Positions 18,082 to 27,115 of a DNA stretch of 64,000 nt are shown one piece after another. Both the position numbers and the translations under genes were made by a program. Source of the stretch: JAPOXR01 sp965214695 (GTDB taxonomy: Bacteria; Pseudomonadota; Alphaproteobacteria; Rhodobacterales; Rhodobacteraceae); the NCBI GenBank assembly GCA_965214695.1, contig OZ243967.1, forward strand, positions 1,550,001-1,614,000, read 5' to 3'. The notes beneath the pieces are model-generated. The model had not been told where the DNA came from, searched no databases, and saw nothing but the letters and a program-made list of their open reading frames with translations. How positions within the stretch are numbered: position 1 is the first letter of the stretch; every line of letters begins with the position of its first letter.

Positions 18082-19698
18082 ATGAAGAACATGGTTGACC
18101 CGGTCAACACGCATTCGATGCCGGCGAAAAGTGCAGACTCAGGCGATGTCAGGGTCAGGCGGGCGCTGATCTCGGTTTTTGACAAGGCCGGCATTGTTGA
18201 TCTGGCTCTCTTCCTGGCCGGACTTGACGTGGAAATCCTGTCAACGGGCGGGACTGCCAGGGTGTTGGCTGCAGCCGGGGTACCTGTTCGGGAATTGTCG
18301 TCTCTTACAGGATTTGACCAGCTTCTCGGCGGCAGGGTCAAGTCGCTTCATCCGGCAGTTCATGCCGGACTTCTGGCGCGAAGGGACGAGGCCGATGACC
18401 TGGCAGAACTCGTTGCCGAAGGCATAGGGCTGATTGACCTTCTCGTCGTGAACTTCTACCCGATCGCAGACTTCGCCAACGCCGACCCGACGGAACACCC
18501 TCCTGTCGACCTGATCGATATCGGGGGGCCGGCGATGGCAAGATCGGCGGCCAAGAACCATGCAGCTGTTACCGTGATCACCGATCCGGCCGAATATCCC
18601 GAACTGATGCGTGAGCTTGGCACACACGGCGGTTCGGTCTCATACTCTTTCAGGGTCCAGTCAGCAGCGAAGGCATTCTCGCGAACCGCCAGTTACGATG
18701 CCCATATCTCGAACCGGCTCTGGCAGACGGTGGATCGCCCCCGGCGGCCGGACCAGTTGGCTGAATCCCGGTGGCGCAAGGAACTTGCCTATGGCGAGAA
18801 CCCCCATCAGCAGGCCACCTTCACTGCCACCGGCCGGACCGACCATGGATTGGCGTCAGCCGTACAGTTGGCAGGCAGAGAGCCGGGATACAACAATCTC
18901 CTTGATGCCAATGCGGCAATGTCGCTCGTTGCCGAATTCGATGCCGAGAGATCGGCGGCATGCGCCATCATCAAACACGGCAATCCCTGTGGGGTTGCAG
19001 TAGCCGACAAACCGGCCGATGCCTTTGCCCGGGCGCGTGAATGTGACCCGATTTCGGCATTCGGCGGCGTGATTGCGATGAACAGGGATCTCGATCTGGA
19101 GACCGCCGGCAGGATCGCGGAAGGATTTGTTGAAGTCGTCCTGGCTCCCGCGATCTGCGAGGACGCACTCGCCCTTCTCGGAAGAGAACGGAAGATCAAG
19201 GTCCTTGCATGCAGCCCTATGGATTTTGTCCGGGACCGCGAAGAGGTCCGCTCTGTTTGCGGTGGCCTGCTGCTGCAGACCGGTGACACCCGCTGCCTTG
19301 ATCTTGCCAGCCTGCGGACCGTGACGTCGAAGGCGCCAACGCAATCGGAATTGCAGGATCTGGAATTTGCCTGGAAGGTGGCAAGACATGCCAAGTCGAA
19401 CGCCGTGGTGTTGGCTGGTGATGGCAGGACTGCCGGGATTGGTGCTGGCCAGACCAGCCGGGTGGCCGCGGCACGAATTGCAGGAGATATGATCGCCACA
19501 TCCGGCTCATCCGCCAGGATGGTTGCAGCCTCGGACGGGTTTTTTCCGTTTCCCGATGGGGTCGAGGCCATTGCCGCTGCCGGTGCAACGGCAATCATCC
19601 AACCGGGTGGATCGCGCAATGATGCCAGGGTCATTGCCGCTGCCGAGGAGCTGGGTCTGGCAATGGTGATGACAGGCAGTCGGCATTTCCGGCACTGA
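18082..19698 (+). CDS. purH: bifunctional AICAR formyltransferase/IMP cyclohydrolase PurH
   Basis: Catalyses the last two steps of IMP synthesis. The N-terminal IMP cyclohydrolase domain begins at RRALISVFDKAGIVDLA and includes STGGTARVL and GGRVKSLHPAVHAGLL. The C-terminal transformylase domain includes ELAYGENPHQQATF, NNLLDANAA, the catalytic KHGNPCGVAV and the closing FFPFPDGVEAIAAAGATAI. The 538 residues are the full normal length. The neighbours heparinase-like protein and lspA give the order usual in Rhodobacterales and relatives. Confidence 0.97.
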   Translation: MKNMVDPVNTHSMPAKSADSGDVRVRRALISVFDKAGIVDLALFLAGLDVEILSTGGTARVLAAAGVPVRELSSLTGFDQLLGGRVKSLHPAVHAGLLARRDEADDLAELVAEGIGLIDLLVVNFYPIADFANADPTEHPPVDLIDIGGPAMARSAAKNHAAVTVITDPAEYPELMRELGTHGGSVSYSFRVQSAAKAFSRTASYDAHISNRLWQTVDRPRRPDQLAESRWRKELAYGENPHQQATFTATGRTDHGLASAVQLAGREPGYNNLLDANAAMSLVAEFDAERSAACAIIKHGNPCGVAVADKPADAFARARECDPISAFGGVIAMNRDLDLETAGRIAEGFVEVVLAPAICEDALALLGRERKIKVLACSPMDFVRDREEVRSVCGGLLLQTGDTRCLDLASLRTVTSKAPTQSELQDLEFAWKVARHAKSNAVVLAGDGRTAGIGAGQTSRVAAARIAGDMIATSGSSARMVAASDGFFPFPDGVEAIAAAGATAIIQPGGSRNDARVIAAAEELGLAMVMTGSRHFRH

Positions 19699-19700
19699 GG

Positions 19701-20180
19701 ATGCGTGTTGCGGTCATTCTTGCGGTCATGGTGCTGGTTGCTGACCAGCTTGCCAAACTGTGGATACTCGAGATTGTCGAACTTGACCGGCTTGACCGGG
19801 TCGAGGTTCTGCCGCCCTTCCTCGAGTTTCGCATGGCCTGGAACCGTGGAATCAATTTTGGCCTGTTCTCGGGCAATTCGGAACTCGTCCGCTGGATGCT
19901 TGTCACGGTGGCTTTTGGCCTGGCGGCATTCTTCCTGGTCTGGTCGGGCCGCCCGGCCCAGAACGGGCTGGCAAGGGTCTCGGCAGGGATGCTTGCCGGC
20001 GGAGCAGTCGGCAATGGAATTGATCGCATCAGGCTGGGCGCAGTGGCCGATTTCCTGAACATGTCATGCTGCGGGATCGATAATCCGTTCGTGTTCAACA
20101 TTGCCGACATTGCAATCGTGGCCGGCGTCATTGGCATCGTCCTTGCAGGGTACCGCCGGGCTGACCACGCGAGTCAGTGA
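19701..20180 (+). CDS. lspA: lipoprotein signal peptidase LspA
   Basis: Inner-membrane aspartyl protease that removes signal peptides from prolipoproteins. Four hydrophobic segments are visible, with the conserved VLVADQLAKLW near the start, MAWNRGINFGLFSG in the second block, and the catalytic aspartates in GNGIDRIRLGAVADF. The 159 residues are normal. It begins three bases after the purH stop, so the genes are co-transcribed. The gene that usually follows, the DUF3035 lipoprotein, lies about 1.3 kb further on, separated by an IS5-type element. Confidence 0.95.
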   Translation: MRVAVILAVMVLVADQLAKLWILEIVELDRLDRVEVLPPFLEFRMAWNRGINFGLFSGNSELVRWMLVTVAFGLAAFFLVWSGRPAQNGLARVSAGMLAGGAVGNGIDRIRLGAVADFLNMSCCGIDNPFVFNIADIAIVAGVIGIVLAGYRRADHASQ

Positions 20181-20341
20181 AAAATTTGGCCCGCCAATGT
20201 CCAGGTCTGCCCCATCATTCCCGGACAAGCGGCTCGCTTGTGGAGCGACGTGAAGCCGGGTCTGGCAATGCCGCTCAAGGTCTACTCAATCGGATGTGAG
20301 AGTTTGAATCTTAAGTCATATTTTGAATAATGTATGTGTTT

Positions 20342-21178
20342 TCAACACCTTACACCCCGTGCCACCCTCCGCACCAGGAACCGGATGGCGGCCAGCTGGC
20401 ACCAGGCCAGCGAGCTTGCCAGATTGTGCTCGAAATCCTTGGCCAGTCGCCGGCAGCGTGACATCCAGGCAAAGGTCCGCTCCACCACCCAGCGGCGCCA
20501 GATGACGGCAAAGCCCTTGATATCCTTTGGCTTCTGTACAATCTCCAGCACCTCGCCAAGGCCAAGCTCCTTCAGCTTCCCGGCCAGTTTCGGTCCCGAA
20601 TAACCGCCATCGGCCCACAGCTTGGTCACCCCGGGTGCCTTCTCCATCATGGAGAGTATGACCGCCGGTGCACCGTCACGGTCCTGCACATCGGCCGGAT
20701 GGACGTCGATGGTAATCGGGAAGCCCTCCACGTCCACCGCGATGTGTCTCTTCCTGCCCTTGATCTTCTTCCCCGCATCATATCCGGCCGGGCCGCCGCT
20801 CTCTGTGGTCTTCACCGACTGGCTGTCGATGGCTGCCGCGGTTGGCTTGCCGGCGCGCCCTGCGAGCTGGCGGGCACGGATCCGCATCGTGTCGAGCATG
20901 TGCGCCAGGGTGCCATCCTTCTGCCAGGCGTAGAAGGTGTTCTGGATGGTGGTAAATGGCGGAAAACATGGTGGAATTGCTCGCCACTGGCAGCCGGTGG
21001 CGAGCATGTACTGGATGGCGTTCATGACGCCCCGAAGGCAGGTGCTGCGCGGGCGTCCCATCTTCGAGGGCGGCGGAAGGAGCGGTTCGACCAACTGCCA
21101 TTCGGCATCGGTCAAATCGGTTTCAAATCGATCGGAGGCGCGCGTATACTGCTGCCGGGTGGTTTCGTTCCAGGGCAT
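20342..21178 (-). mobile_element. IS5-family transposase
   Basis: Full-length 278-residue DDE transposase of the IS5 family, in the arrangement of the IS1031-like group: N-terminal LTDAEWQLVEPLLPPPSKMGRP, then AAAIDSQSVKTTE (first Asp), LWADGGYSG (second Asp) and RRWVVERTFAWMSRCRRL (Glu). It sits between lspA and the DUF3035 lipoprotein gene, which are neighbours in related genomes, so it is a recent insertion or part of a rearrangement. TTCAACACC occurs in inverted orientation at both sides (about 20340 and 21195), but I could not define exact element ends or a target duplication. Confidence 0.88.
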
Positions 21179-21481
21179 GTGGATATCTCCTGTTGGTGTT
21201 GAAGTTAACAGGACTATGCCACGTAATTTCGCCGGGCGCGAATCTGCCCACTTTTAGGTCAGGCTCTGAAATAATTTGCCGAGGTCGCCTCCCTTCTCTC
21301 GACGAAATCACGACCCCCGGACAGGCGCGCCCGGCACGGCGAGTGGCGCGGGTTGGCCAGACCGGGCCGACGAGAGACCTGTGTGGATTTGGCCTGCGTG
21401 TCCGAATATAGGACTCGCCGCGTGGTTGAATGCGTTGATGCATTGTGATTGAAGCCAACGGGTTGGCTAGCGGAGTTTCGA
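21179..21481. other. region between IS5 transposase and DUF3035 gene
   Basis: About 300 bases. The part next to the transposase should be the end of the insertion sequence; the rest precedes the lipoprotein gene. No gene or repeat was resolved. Confidence 0.35.
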
Positions 21482-22024
21482 ATGCGGTTGACGGTATTGG
21501 GCATGGTGATTGCGGCATCAGCTATGGTGCTTCTTCCCGCGTGCTCCCGGATCAGTGGAAGCGACGATGTTCTTCCGGCAGTGCCCGCAGCCAAGATTGA
21601 GGCCACGGATGAGTTGGCGACGGTTCCAAGTCGGCCCCTCGCATTGCCGGAGTCGGTGGCGGCGCTACCTCCTCCCAGCCCATCTTCTGTCGACAGAGCC
21701 CAACTGGACCCGCTGGGAGATGCTCGCTCTGCCCTTGGCGCCGATCAACCCTCGCGATCGGCAGGCGAGGTGCCAAGGAGTGACTATCCCCTGGTCGCCT
21801 ACACCTCCCGACTCGGAATGAACCCGCATATCAGGCTGGTTCTTGCCAAGGAGGATGAGGAGTTCCGGCGTGGCAAGAAGGGACGATTGCTTGAGCGGTG
21901 GTTCAGGGTGAACCTGTATTTTCAGGCCTATGAGCCAATGACACTTGATCCGGATGCAGCACTGCTGCGCTTGCGGCATAGTGGAGTCAAAACCCCCGCG
22001 GCACCGCCACCTCCCGAAAAATAG
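21482..22024 (+). CDS. DUF3035 outer-membrane lipoprotein
   Basis: Predicted lipoprotein of 180 residues: a short signal MRLTVLGMVIAASAMVLLPAC with a lipobox ending at Cys 21, a Pro-rich low-complexity middle (RPLALPESVAALPPPSP), then the conserved part NPHIRLVLAKEDEEFRRGKK and a C-terminal LRHSGVKTPAAPPPP. This matches the alphaproteobacterial DUF3035 family encoded after lspA. Some members are linked to outer-membrane protein assembly, but I would not assign that here with confidence. The start at 21482 is chosen for its signal peptide; the open frame begins at 21449. Confidence 0.8.
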   Translation: MRLTVLGMVIAASAMVLLPACSRISGSDDVLPAVPAAKIEATDELATVPSRPLALPESVAALPPPSPSSVDRAQLDPLGDARSALGADQPSRSAGEVPRSDYPLVAYTSRLGMNPHIRLVLAKEDEEFRRGKKGRLLERWFRVNLYFQAYEPMTLDPDAALLRLRHSGVKTPAAPPPPEK

Positions 22025-22114
22025 GCTACCTTACGGTAGTGGTCCCTGACTGCCCGGGGGAGGATGCACCAAGCCCGCCGACTGTGCAGGCCGCAGAATC
22101 AGTTTGGCCCGGGC

Positions 22115-22873
22115 TCAATTCGACCCCAAGATCACCGAGTTCCAATATTGCCGCGACAAGCGACGCACCCTTGATCGGTACATGAAGCGCTTAACTTCCC
22201 TTTCAAGAAATCCTGACTTCTTGCCCCCTGTGTGAATGGTAGTGCCACCAATTGTGCTACTCGCGTCCACAACTCCGGCGAAATGCATTGAGTACACTCG
22301 TTGGCCTGTAATGTGCCTCAATTGCAGAAGGGTATCGATTGGTCGGTCAAATTTGTCTGTTGCCGTCAGCAGTTGCCCTGCCGCGTCCCGGGAAACCATC
22401 TGGGCGATTGCTTTCAAGGGAACATTCACATGCTCAAGAATCTGTGGTCCCGAATGTCGTGTCGATTGCACGACGATTCTTCCTTCCCCGCGAATGTCTC
22501 GGGTCAGAAACTGGATTACTCCGAGTTCATTAACATGTTGAATGGCAAGACTTAGCGATTCACCAAATTCTGTCGCCAAGGCAGCATCGTCTTCCAAGAT
22601 CAACGCAGCGTCTGCACCATCATCAACCACTCTCTGCCAGCAGGATCTGTGGCTGAGGAAGATCCCAATTTCGGCCAAGCGCAATCTGAACGGGTATTCC
22701 GGAGAGAACAATGAGCGAGAGTAACAATTCGACATGGATGCTTCATCCAGCAGACTTCCGTCAACCGCATCCTGAACGAAAGTCGTCACTGGACACTTGG
22801 ATTGCAAATCCTTCACGGCATCCAATCGCGAAACGCTGCGACGCATATGAATGACATACGCCACGATCTTCAT
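22115..22873 (-). CDS. glycosyltransferase family 25 protein (a)
   Basis: 252-residue cytoplasmic glycosyltransferase of family 25, the group that adds galactose or other sugars to lipooligosaccharide. It starts MKIVAYVIHMRRSVSRLDAV, has FQDAVDG-type spacing, then the typical GIFLSHRSCWQRVVDDG followed by ALILEDDA, the acidic motif thought to bind the metal/nucleotide sugar. It is the most divergent of four GT25 genes in this cluster and last in the minus-strand series. GC appears lower than in the flanking housekeeping genes, suggesting acquisition. Confidence 0.82.
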   Translation of the reverse strand: MKIVAYVIHMRRSVSRLDAVKDLQSKCPVTTFVQDAVDGSLLDEASMSNCYSRSLFSPEYPFRLRLAEIGIFLSHRSCWQRVVDDGADAALILEDDAALATEFGESLSLAIQHVNELGVIQFLTRDIRGEGRIVVQSTRHSGPQILEHVNVPLKAIAQMVSRDAAGQLLTATDKFDRPIDTLLQLRHITGQRVYSMHFAGVVDASSTIGGTTIHTGGKKSGFLEREVKRFMYRSRVRRLSRQYWNSVILGSN

Positions 22874-23135
22874 GCTGGCACCCTTACCTCGTGATTGTTC
22901 GTTGGCCCAAGAGAACCTGCCAACCTGAGCCGCCAGACACGTTTCCGCAAGCGATCCTGTAATCCTGGATCACCAGATATTGCCGCGGCGATGATGGTAG
23001 AACTGGCCAATTTCAAGATCTGGATTGTCCTCTGTCCAGTTCAGGATAACGCGTCCCAGCCGGATTGAGGTCACCCGAAACCAGTTGCGCCCGGATATGA
23101 CAGGCTGGGGTCAATTTATCCGGCAGAACAGATTC

Positions 23136-24011
23136 CTAATCAACCCGAAGGTTGGCAACCGATCGTTTTGACCTGTAGATGGGTCCTGTCCGTGGATTCT
23201 TGCAGAACGGCACCGCAGAATACAGCGTGCCATTCCGAACCGAATGTTGCTGATTCTTCAATGTGTGGATCATTTGACGAAAGGGCCGGGCCAGTTCTCG
23301 TCGAATTCTTTTCATCAATCTTGGCCTGGTGGGACGCGCCGTGCGGTCGTCATCCAGAATACTTCGCTCAACACCCTGAATTGTCGCTCTGAAGAATTGT
23401 CTTTGGACACCAATTGCTGGTTCAATCTGGTAGGAAATCAGTTTCTCGAAAATACCCCAATCCGGATTGAACAAGATACAGTCCGCGGGTTCGCACATCT
23501 GATTAGTGAGTTCGAGCAATAGTTCCGCCGTCGAACTGCTGATGAAATAGCCTCCTGCGTGTCCATGATTTGAGAGTAGACGTCGAACGAACCGCATTTG
23601 AGCGATGGTTTCCTGCTCGGCGGAGCGATGACAGGTTCGAAAGTTGGTGTCCGCTTTTATGAGGTCGGCATTGCCTGGAATCCAATCTTCTCTGGAAAAA
23701 AAAGTGCTGCAATCGTCAGCCAAGTACAGGTCGTCCTCGGCAACAAATGCCCACTGGTCGCCGGTCTCAGTGACCAATCTCCAGGCCTTGCGATGACTCA
23801 GAAAGCAGCCGATTTCACCGGCACTCATCCACGGCTCGAGCCGTACCCTTGACCGATAAGTCTTCAGATCTGCTTCAGTGAGCTGATTGCCATCGCAGGC
23901 GTCTACCCGGATTACGGAGATCCCAAGATCATCTGCTCGGGATTGAAAGAGAATGCGTCGTCCCGAAGATGATGACATGTTGATGAAATAACATGAAATC
24001 ATGTCAGTCAT
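23136..24011 (-). CDS. glycosyltransferase family 25 protein (b)
   Basis: 291-residue GT25 protein. Key parts are MISCYFINMSSSSGRRILF, VIRVDACDGNQL, the SAGEIGCFLSHRKAWRLV block and FVAEDDLYL with the acidic pair. The start ATG at 24011 overlaps the stop of the preceding GT25 copy (c) as ATGACTGA, so these genes were translationally coupled. The ATG at 24002 is an alternative. The 260 bases downstream, before gene (a), hold a 46-codon open stretch with no recognised family. Confidence 0.82.
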   Translation of the reverse strand: MTDMISCYFINMSSSSGRRILFQSRADDLGISVIRVDACDGNQLTEADLKTYRSRVRLEPWMSAGEIGCFLSHRKAWRLVTETGDQWAFVAEDDLYLADDCSTFFSREDWIPGNADLIKADTNFRTCHRSAEQETIAQMRFVRRLLSNHGHAGGYFISSSTAELLLELTNQMCEPADCILFNPDWGIFEKLISYQIEPAIGVQRQFFRATIQGVERSILDDDRTARPTRPRLMKRIRRELARPFRQMIHTLKNQQHSVRNGTLYSAVPFCKNPRTGPIYRSKRSVANLRVD

Positions 24012-24542
24012 CGCCAGCGAAACTTACTATCTTGAAAAGTGAGATCCCTCTCCAAATCCTGACTCTACATCCAATCCGATAGTGGAGCCTAGAAAATGGT
24101 CGGGACACCTCCCTCCAAACCTTGGCCATTCCTGACGGTTTGCCGAGCAATTTCCCCCCGGGTCCAATTGTGCTCCTGAATCCTCTTTGCCCCCCCCCAT
24201 GCCTTGCGAATCCATCCTGTACACAAATCGCAGGGTCCAGTTGATATATGATCAGGGATTGAGCAACACCCAATCTTGGATCAAACATGATTTCGTCAAT
24301 TGCGTCACAGTGGTTTTCTGTTGCTTCAAGCAGCCTGATGGCTCCCTGACTTGAGATGAAATATCCGGCCGCCCCGGCCTGATAGGACTTTGGGCGACGC
24401 AATGTGTGACCCCAACTCGTGGAATGCGCTTCAGCATTGAATTCGCACAAACGATAGAATGTATCGGCCTTGATCAGGTCAAACTCCGCAGGCAGCCATG
24501 CGGAATTCTGCAGAAAGCGGGATGTGTTGGCAAGATGCGCAT

Positions 24543-24552
24543 CGTCTTCGGC
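24543..24552. repeat. 10-bp target duplication, copy 1
   Basis: CGTCTTCGGC, identical to 26707-26716 on the other side of the insertion sequence. It comes from the codons for AEDD of the GT25 gene. Confidence 0.9.
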
Positions 24553-26706
24553 CAGGCCCATTCAATAGTCAGCGGCCATGACCAGTTCCAGCCTCCGGTT
24601 CCGGGATCCAGCCGTCATCCGGCGGTCATGTCGGGGCAGTCTGTAGACGAGTCAAGCTGGTCGGTGGCGATTCCTGCCCGGGTCCTGCACCGAAGACGTG
24701 CCGGACCCATGGCTCCGCCGGCCCGGCCAGGGGCCGGACCTCAAGGAGCGATACGGGATATGAATGGGTCTCTGCTGGTGCCGTCAACTCATGACGGCAT
24801 CAAGCGCCTCCAGGGGCCTGGCGGCGAAATGCCGATTGGCCGGCGGCACGTAATCGAAGCGACCATCGAGCCTGATCAGCGAGATCGCCATGTTGGAGAT
24901 GGCCGCCAGATTTTCGGGGACATTGCCGACATGGGCCCGGCAGCGATCCTCGTCATAGGTGAAGTCGCGGACGTAATGTAATTTCGTCTCGATTCGCCAA
25001 TGTGAGCGGACATGATCGGCGATCTCCCGGGCGCCGGCCTGATCCTTCCCGAGCGAAGTCAGACCATAGACGGTCTCTATGCTGGTCTCGCCGGTCTTGA
25101 CCACTTCACGTTTGCGGATGATGCGGAAGGCCTGGCGCCGGCCATGGAGGGGGCAGAAGCTGTTCCATTCCGGGCCGGAGACATCAACCACCGTGCAGTG
25201 GCGCTGCTCGATTCGGCCATGCTGCTTGCCTGCCTCTTCCGCATGCATCCTGCCGCCATCCCAGCCACCGAACAACCGCAGTTGTTCATGCATCCCCTTC
25301 TGGTTGCCCTTGACCGCGGTCAGCACGTAATCGCCGCCGGCATCCACGAGGGCCGCCGCGGTCTCGTGCTGGACATGCATGGCATCGGCAGTGATGATCC
25401 GCTTGCCGAGCCGAGCCGCGAGATCACGCAGGGCCGGAATTTCATTGCTGCCTTCGGCAACCCGGACCTGTCCGACCACCAGGCCGGTGCCGTGTTCGAC
25501 GGCGGCAATGGTGATGACCTTCTCATCCCCCTCCAGTTGCCGGGAGGCGCCCCTGATGGTCTTGCCATCCAGTGCAAGGGCGGCACCGCCATCACTGCGT
25601 GCGGCGGCCCAGTCCCGGAACACCGCATCGAGCGCATCGGGCGGCATGTGCTGCAAGATGTTCAGGAAGGAGGTGGCCACCGGCGTGGTGTAGCGCCCCC
25701 GTGACGGGCTGCGGAAGGCGCCGATGGCGGCCAGCTGTTCCTGATCGAGCCGGCGGGCGAATTCGGCAAAGGCGGTATAACCACGATAGCCACACAGCCG
25801 GGCGGCGATCATGATGGTGAAGTAGAAGGCAAGGCTATAGCGCTGCCCCCGTGCCCGGCGGAAATCCGCCATGCCGGCAAGATGGTCATGCAGCGAGCCC
25901 AGGAGCTGGGCATCCGGAAGGGGCGCATCCTCGCTGCCATTCATGGCATGGGGTGCGGTGTCTGCACAGAGCATCTGCCTGGCATCGGCATGGAGTGGAA
26001 TGACGAAGACCTCCTTGGCCTGTCCATGATGGTGCCAGCGGGGAGCGGCTCCCGGCCGGCGGGCAAAGCCGCGGGTCAGGCCCAGCGATCGCCAGTTCGA
26101 TGCCCGGTAGCAGGTGCCGGCAAAGCGGGAGATGTCGACGAAGGTCTCGGCCAGGTATACCGGGTAGCCATGTACCTTCTCCATGTCGGCAGAAAGCCGC
26201 CTGAGGCTGAGTGCCAGCACCCGGGAGGCAAGGTTGCGGGGACGGTCCCGGCCCAAAAGGACATAGCGGGCATTGCCGGCCACCAGATGCAGGCGGGAGA
26301 ATTGCTGCTCGGCCGTCCAGCCGATCCAGCGGTCGCGCACCCCGACCTTGAAGGCGCCGACCTGCCAGCCAATGAGTGCCAGCCAGTTGCCGTCATGGAT
26401 GGCGACATGGTGCAGCGCCTTGCCGAAGAGACGGTGCCAGGGCAGGTAGTGATGCTCGCGCACCAATGCATCCCAGCGTGCTTTCTCGTCCATGCTGTGT
26501 ACGAGGCGGACCTCGACCCCGGAGAGCGGAATGTCGGAATCGGGAGAGGTTGCGGCCATGATGGCCGACCCCATAGCATCATCACTTCTGGATGGCCAGC
26601 TGAATTATGGCACCGATGTCGAAAACCGGCAAAATGGCGGCCCGGATGGCAGGCAGGGGCCAAAATGCATGTCAGACGGCGGAATTGCGACTTTTGGATG
26701 GCCTTG
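24553..26706 (-). mobile_element. ISAs1-family insertion sequence, complete
   Basis: A 2154-bp element whose edges are given by the 10-bp target duplication. Its ends are imperfect inverted repeats: CAGGCCCATTCAATAGTC on the left and CAAGGCCATCCAAAAGTC on the right, read inward, matching at 14 of 18 positions. It contains one gene, the DruA-transposase fusion. At about 2.1 kb it is longer than common ISAs1 elements of 1.2-1.5 kb because of the additional N-terminal domain in the transposase. About 230 non-coding bases lie after the transposase stop. Confidence 0.9.
24784..26574 (-). CDS. ISAs1-type transposase with N-terminal DruA-like (DUF4338) domain
   Basis: 596-residue fusion protein. 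Residues about 20-195 look like DruA/DUF4338: REHHYLPWHRLFGKALHHV, VRDRWIGWTAEQQFSRLHLV, NARYVLLGRDRPRNLASRVL and LAETFVDISRFAGTCYRASN. Residues about 225-300 are the ISAs1-associated N-terminal part. The DDE catalytic domain follows with Asp 336 in ALDGKTIRG, Asp 397 in IITADAMH and Glu 529 in HWRIETKLHYVRDFTYDEDR. All three catalytic residues are present, so the protein may be active. DruA is best known from the Druantia anti-phage system; here it probably assists DNA binding or transposition, which is inference. An ATG five codons downstream is an alternative start. Confidence 0.88.
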   Translation of the reverse strand: MGSAIMAATSPDSDIPLSGVEVRLVHSMDEKARWDALVREHHYLPWHRLFGKALHHVAIHDGNWLALIGWQVGAFKVGVRDRWIGWTAEQQFSRLHLVAGNARYVLLGRDRPRNLASRVLALSLRRLSADMEKVHGYPVYLAETFVDISRFAGTCYRASNWRSLGLTRGFARRPGAAPRWHHHGQAKEVFVIPLHADARQMLCADTAPHAMNGSEDAPLPDAQLLGSLHDHLAGMADFRRARGQRYSLAFYFTIMIAARLCGYRGYTAFAEFARRLDQEQLAAIGAFRSPSRGRYTTPVATSFLNILQHMPPDALDAVFRDWAAARSDGGAALALDGKTIRGASRQLEGDEKVITIAAVEHGTGLVVGQVRVAEGSNEIPALRDLAARLGKRIITADAMHVQHETAAALVDAGGDYVLTAVKGNQKGMHEQLRLFGGWDGGRMHAEEAGKQHGRIEQRHCTVVDVSGPEWNSFCPLHGRRQAFRIIRKREVVKTGETSIETVYGLTSLGKDQAGAREIADHVRSHWRIETKLHYVRDFTYDEDRCRAHVGNVPENLAAISNMAISLIRLDGRFDYVPPANRHFAARPLEALDAVMS

Positions 26707-26716
26707 CGTCTTCGGC
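26707..26716. repeat. 10-bp target duplication, copy 2
   Basis: CGTCTTCGGC, the right-hand partner of 24543-24552. Confidence 0.9.
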
Positions 26717-27115
26717 TATGAACCCGGTTTCAAACCCATCATGAAGTAGTCTTGCCCACGCCCTGCGGTGGCTCAGGTAGCAACCCACTTCTCCCGGGGT
26801 AAACCTTCGGTAACCTGAGCCGATCGATAGCAGCCTGTCCATTGTGGATTTGTCCAGGCGACTTCCGTCGACAGCTGAAATCCTCTGGAATTCAAATCCT
26901 TCCCTCGCAGCCTGCAGGCGGAAGTGCTCAAGTCGTTCGGGAGAGCGGTCCAGGTTGATGACATAACAGCCGACCGGCATGGGCAAGACCTTGCAGCTAC
27001 ATCCACGTCAGAATTGTCGAGGCGGCAAATTGAATGCTGAATGTTGGTTTAGAATGGAGTTGCGATTACAGTGGGCCGACTCCCAATTCAATCCCAACAG
27101 CAACATGAAATCATT

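Larger units (their letters stand above)
24004..26980 (-). pseudogene. glycosyltransferase family 25 gene (c), split by an ISAs1-type element
   Basis: One GT25 gene in two pieces: the 5' part at 26707-26980 (MPVGCYVINLDRSPERLEHF through FETGFIAED) and the 3' part at 24004-24552 (AEDDAHLANTSRF to the end). Joined, they match the intact neighbour (d) along the whole length. The break falls inside the acidic motif IAEDDAHL, which is probably at the active site, and a 2154-bp insertion sequence with a 10-bp target duplication lies between. The gene is therefore inactive unless the element excises exactly. The apparent start at 24561 within the 3' part uses IS sequence. Confidence 0.92.

Noticed and set aside
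22874..23135. 46-codon minus-strand open stretch between GT25 genes (a) and (b)
   Set aside because: Reads plausibly near its end (GQFYHHRRGNIW) but has no start codon with a ribosome binding site and no known family; possibly a gene fragment.
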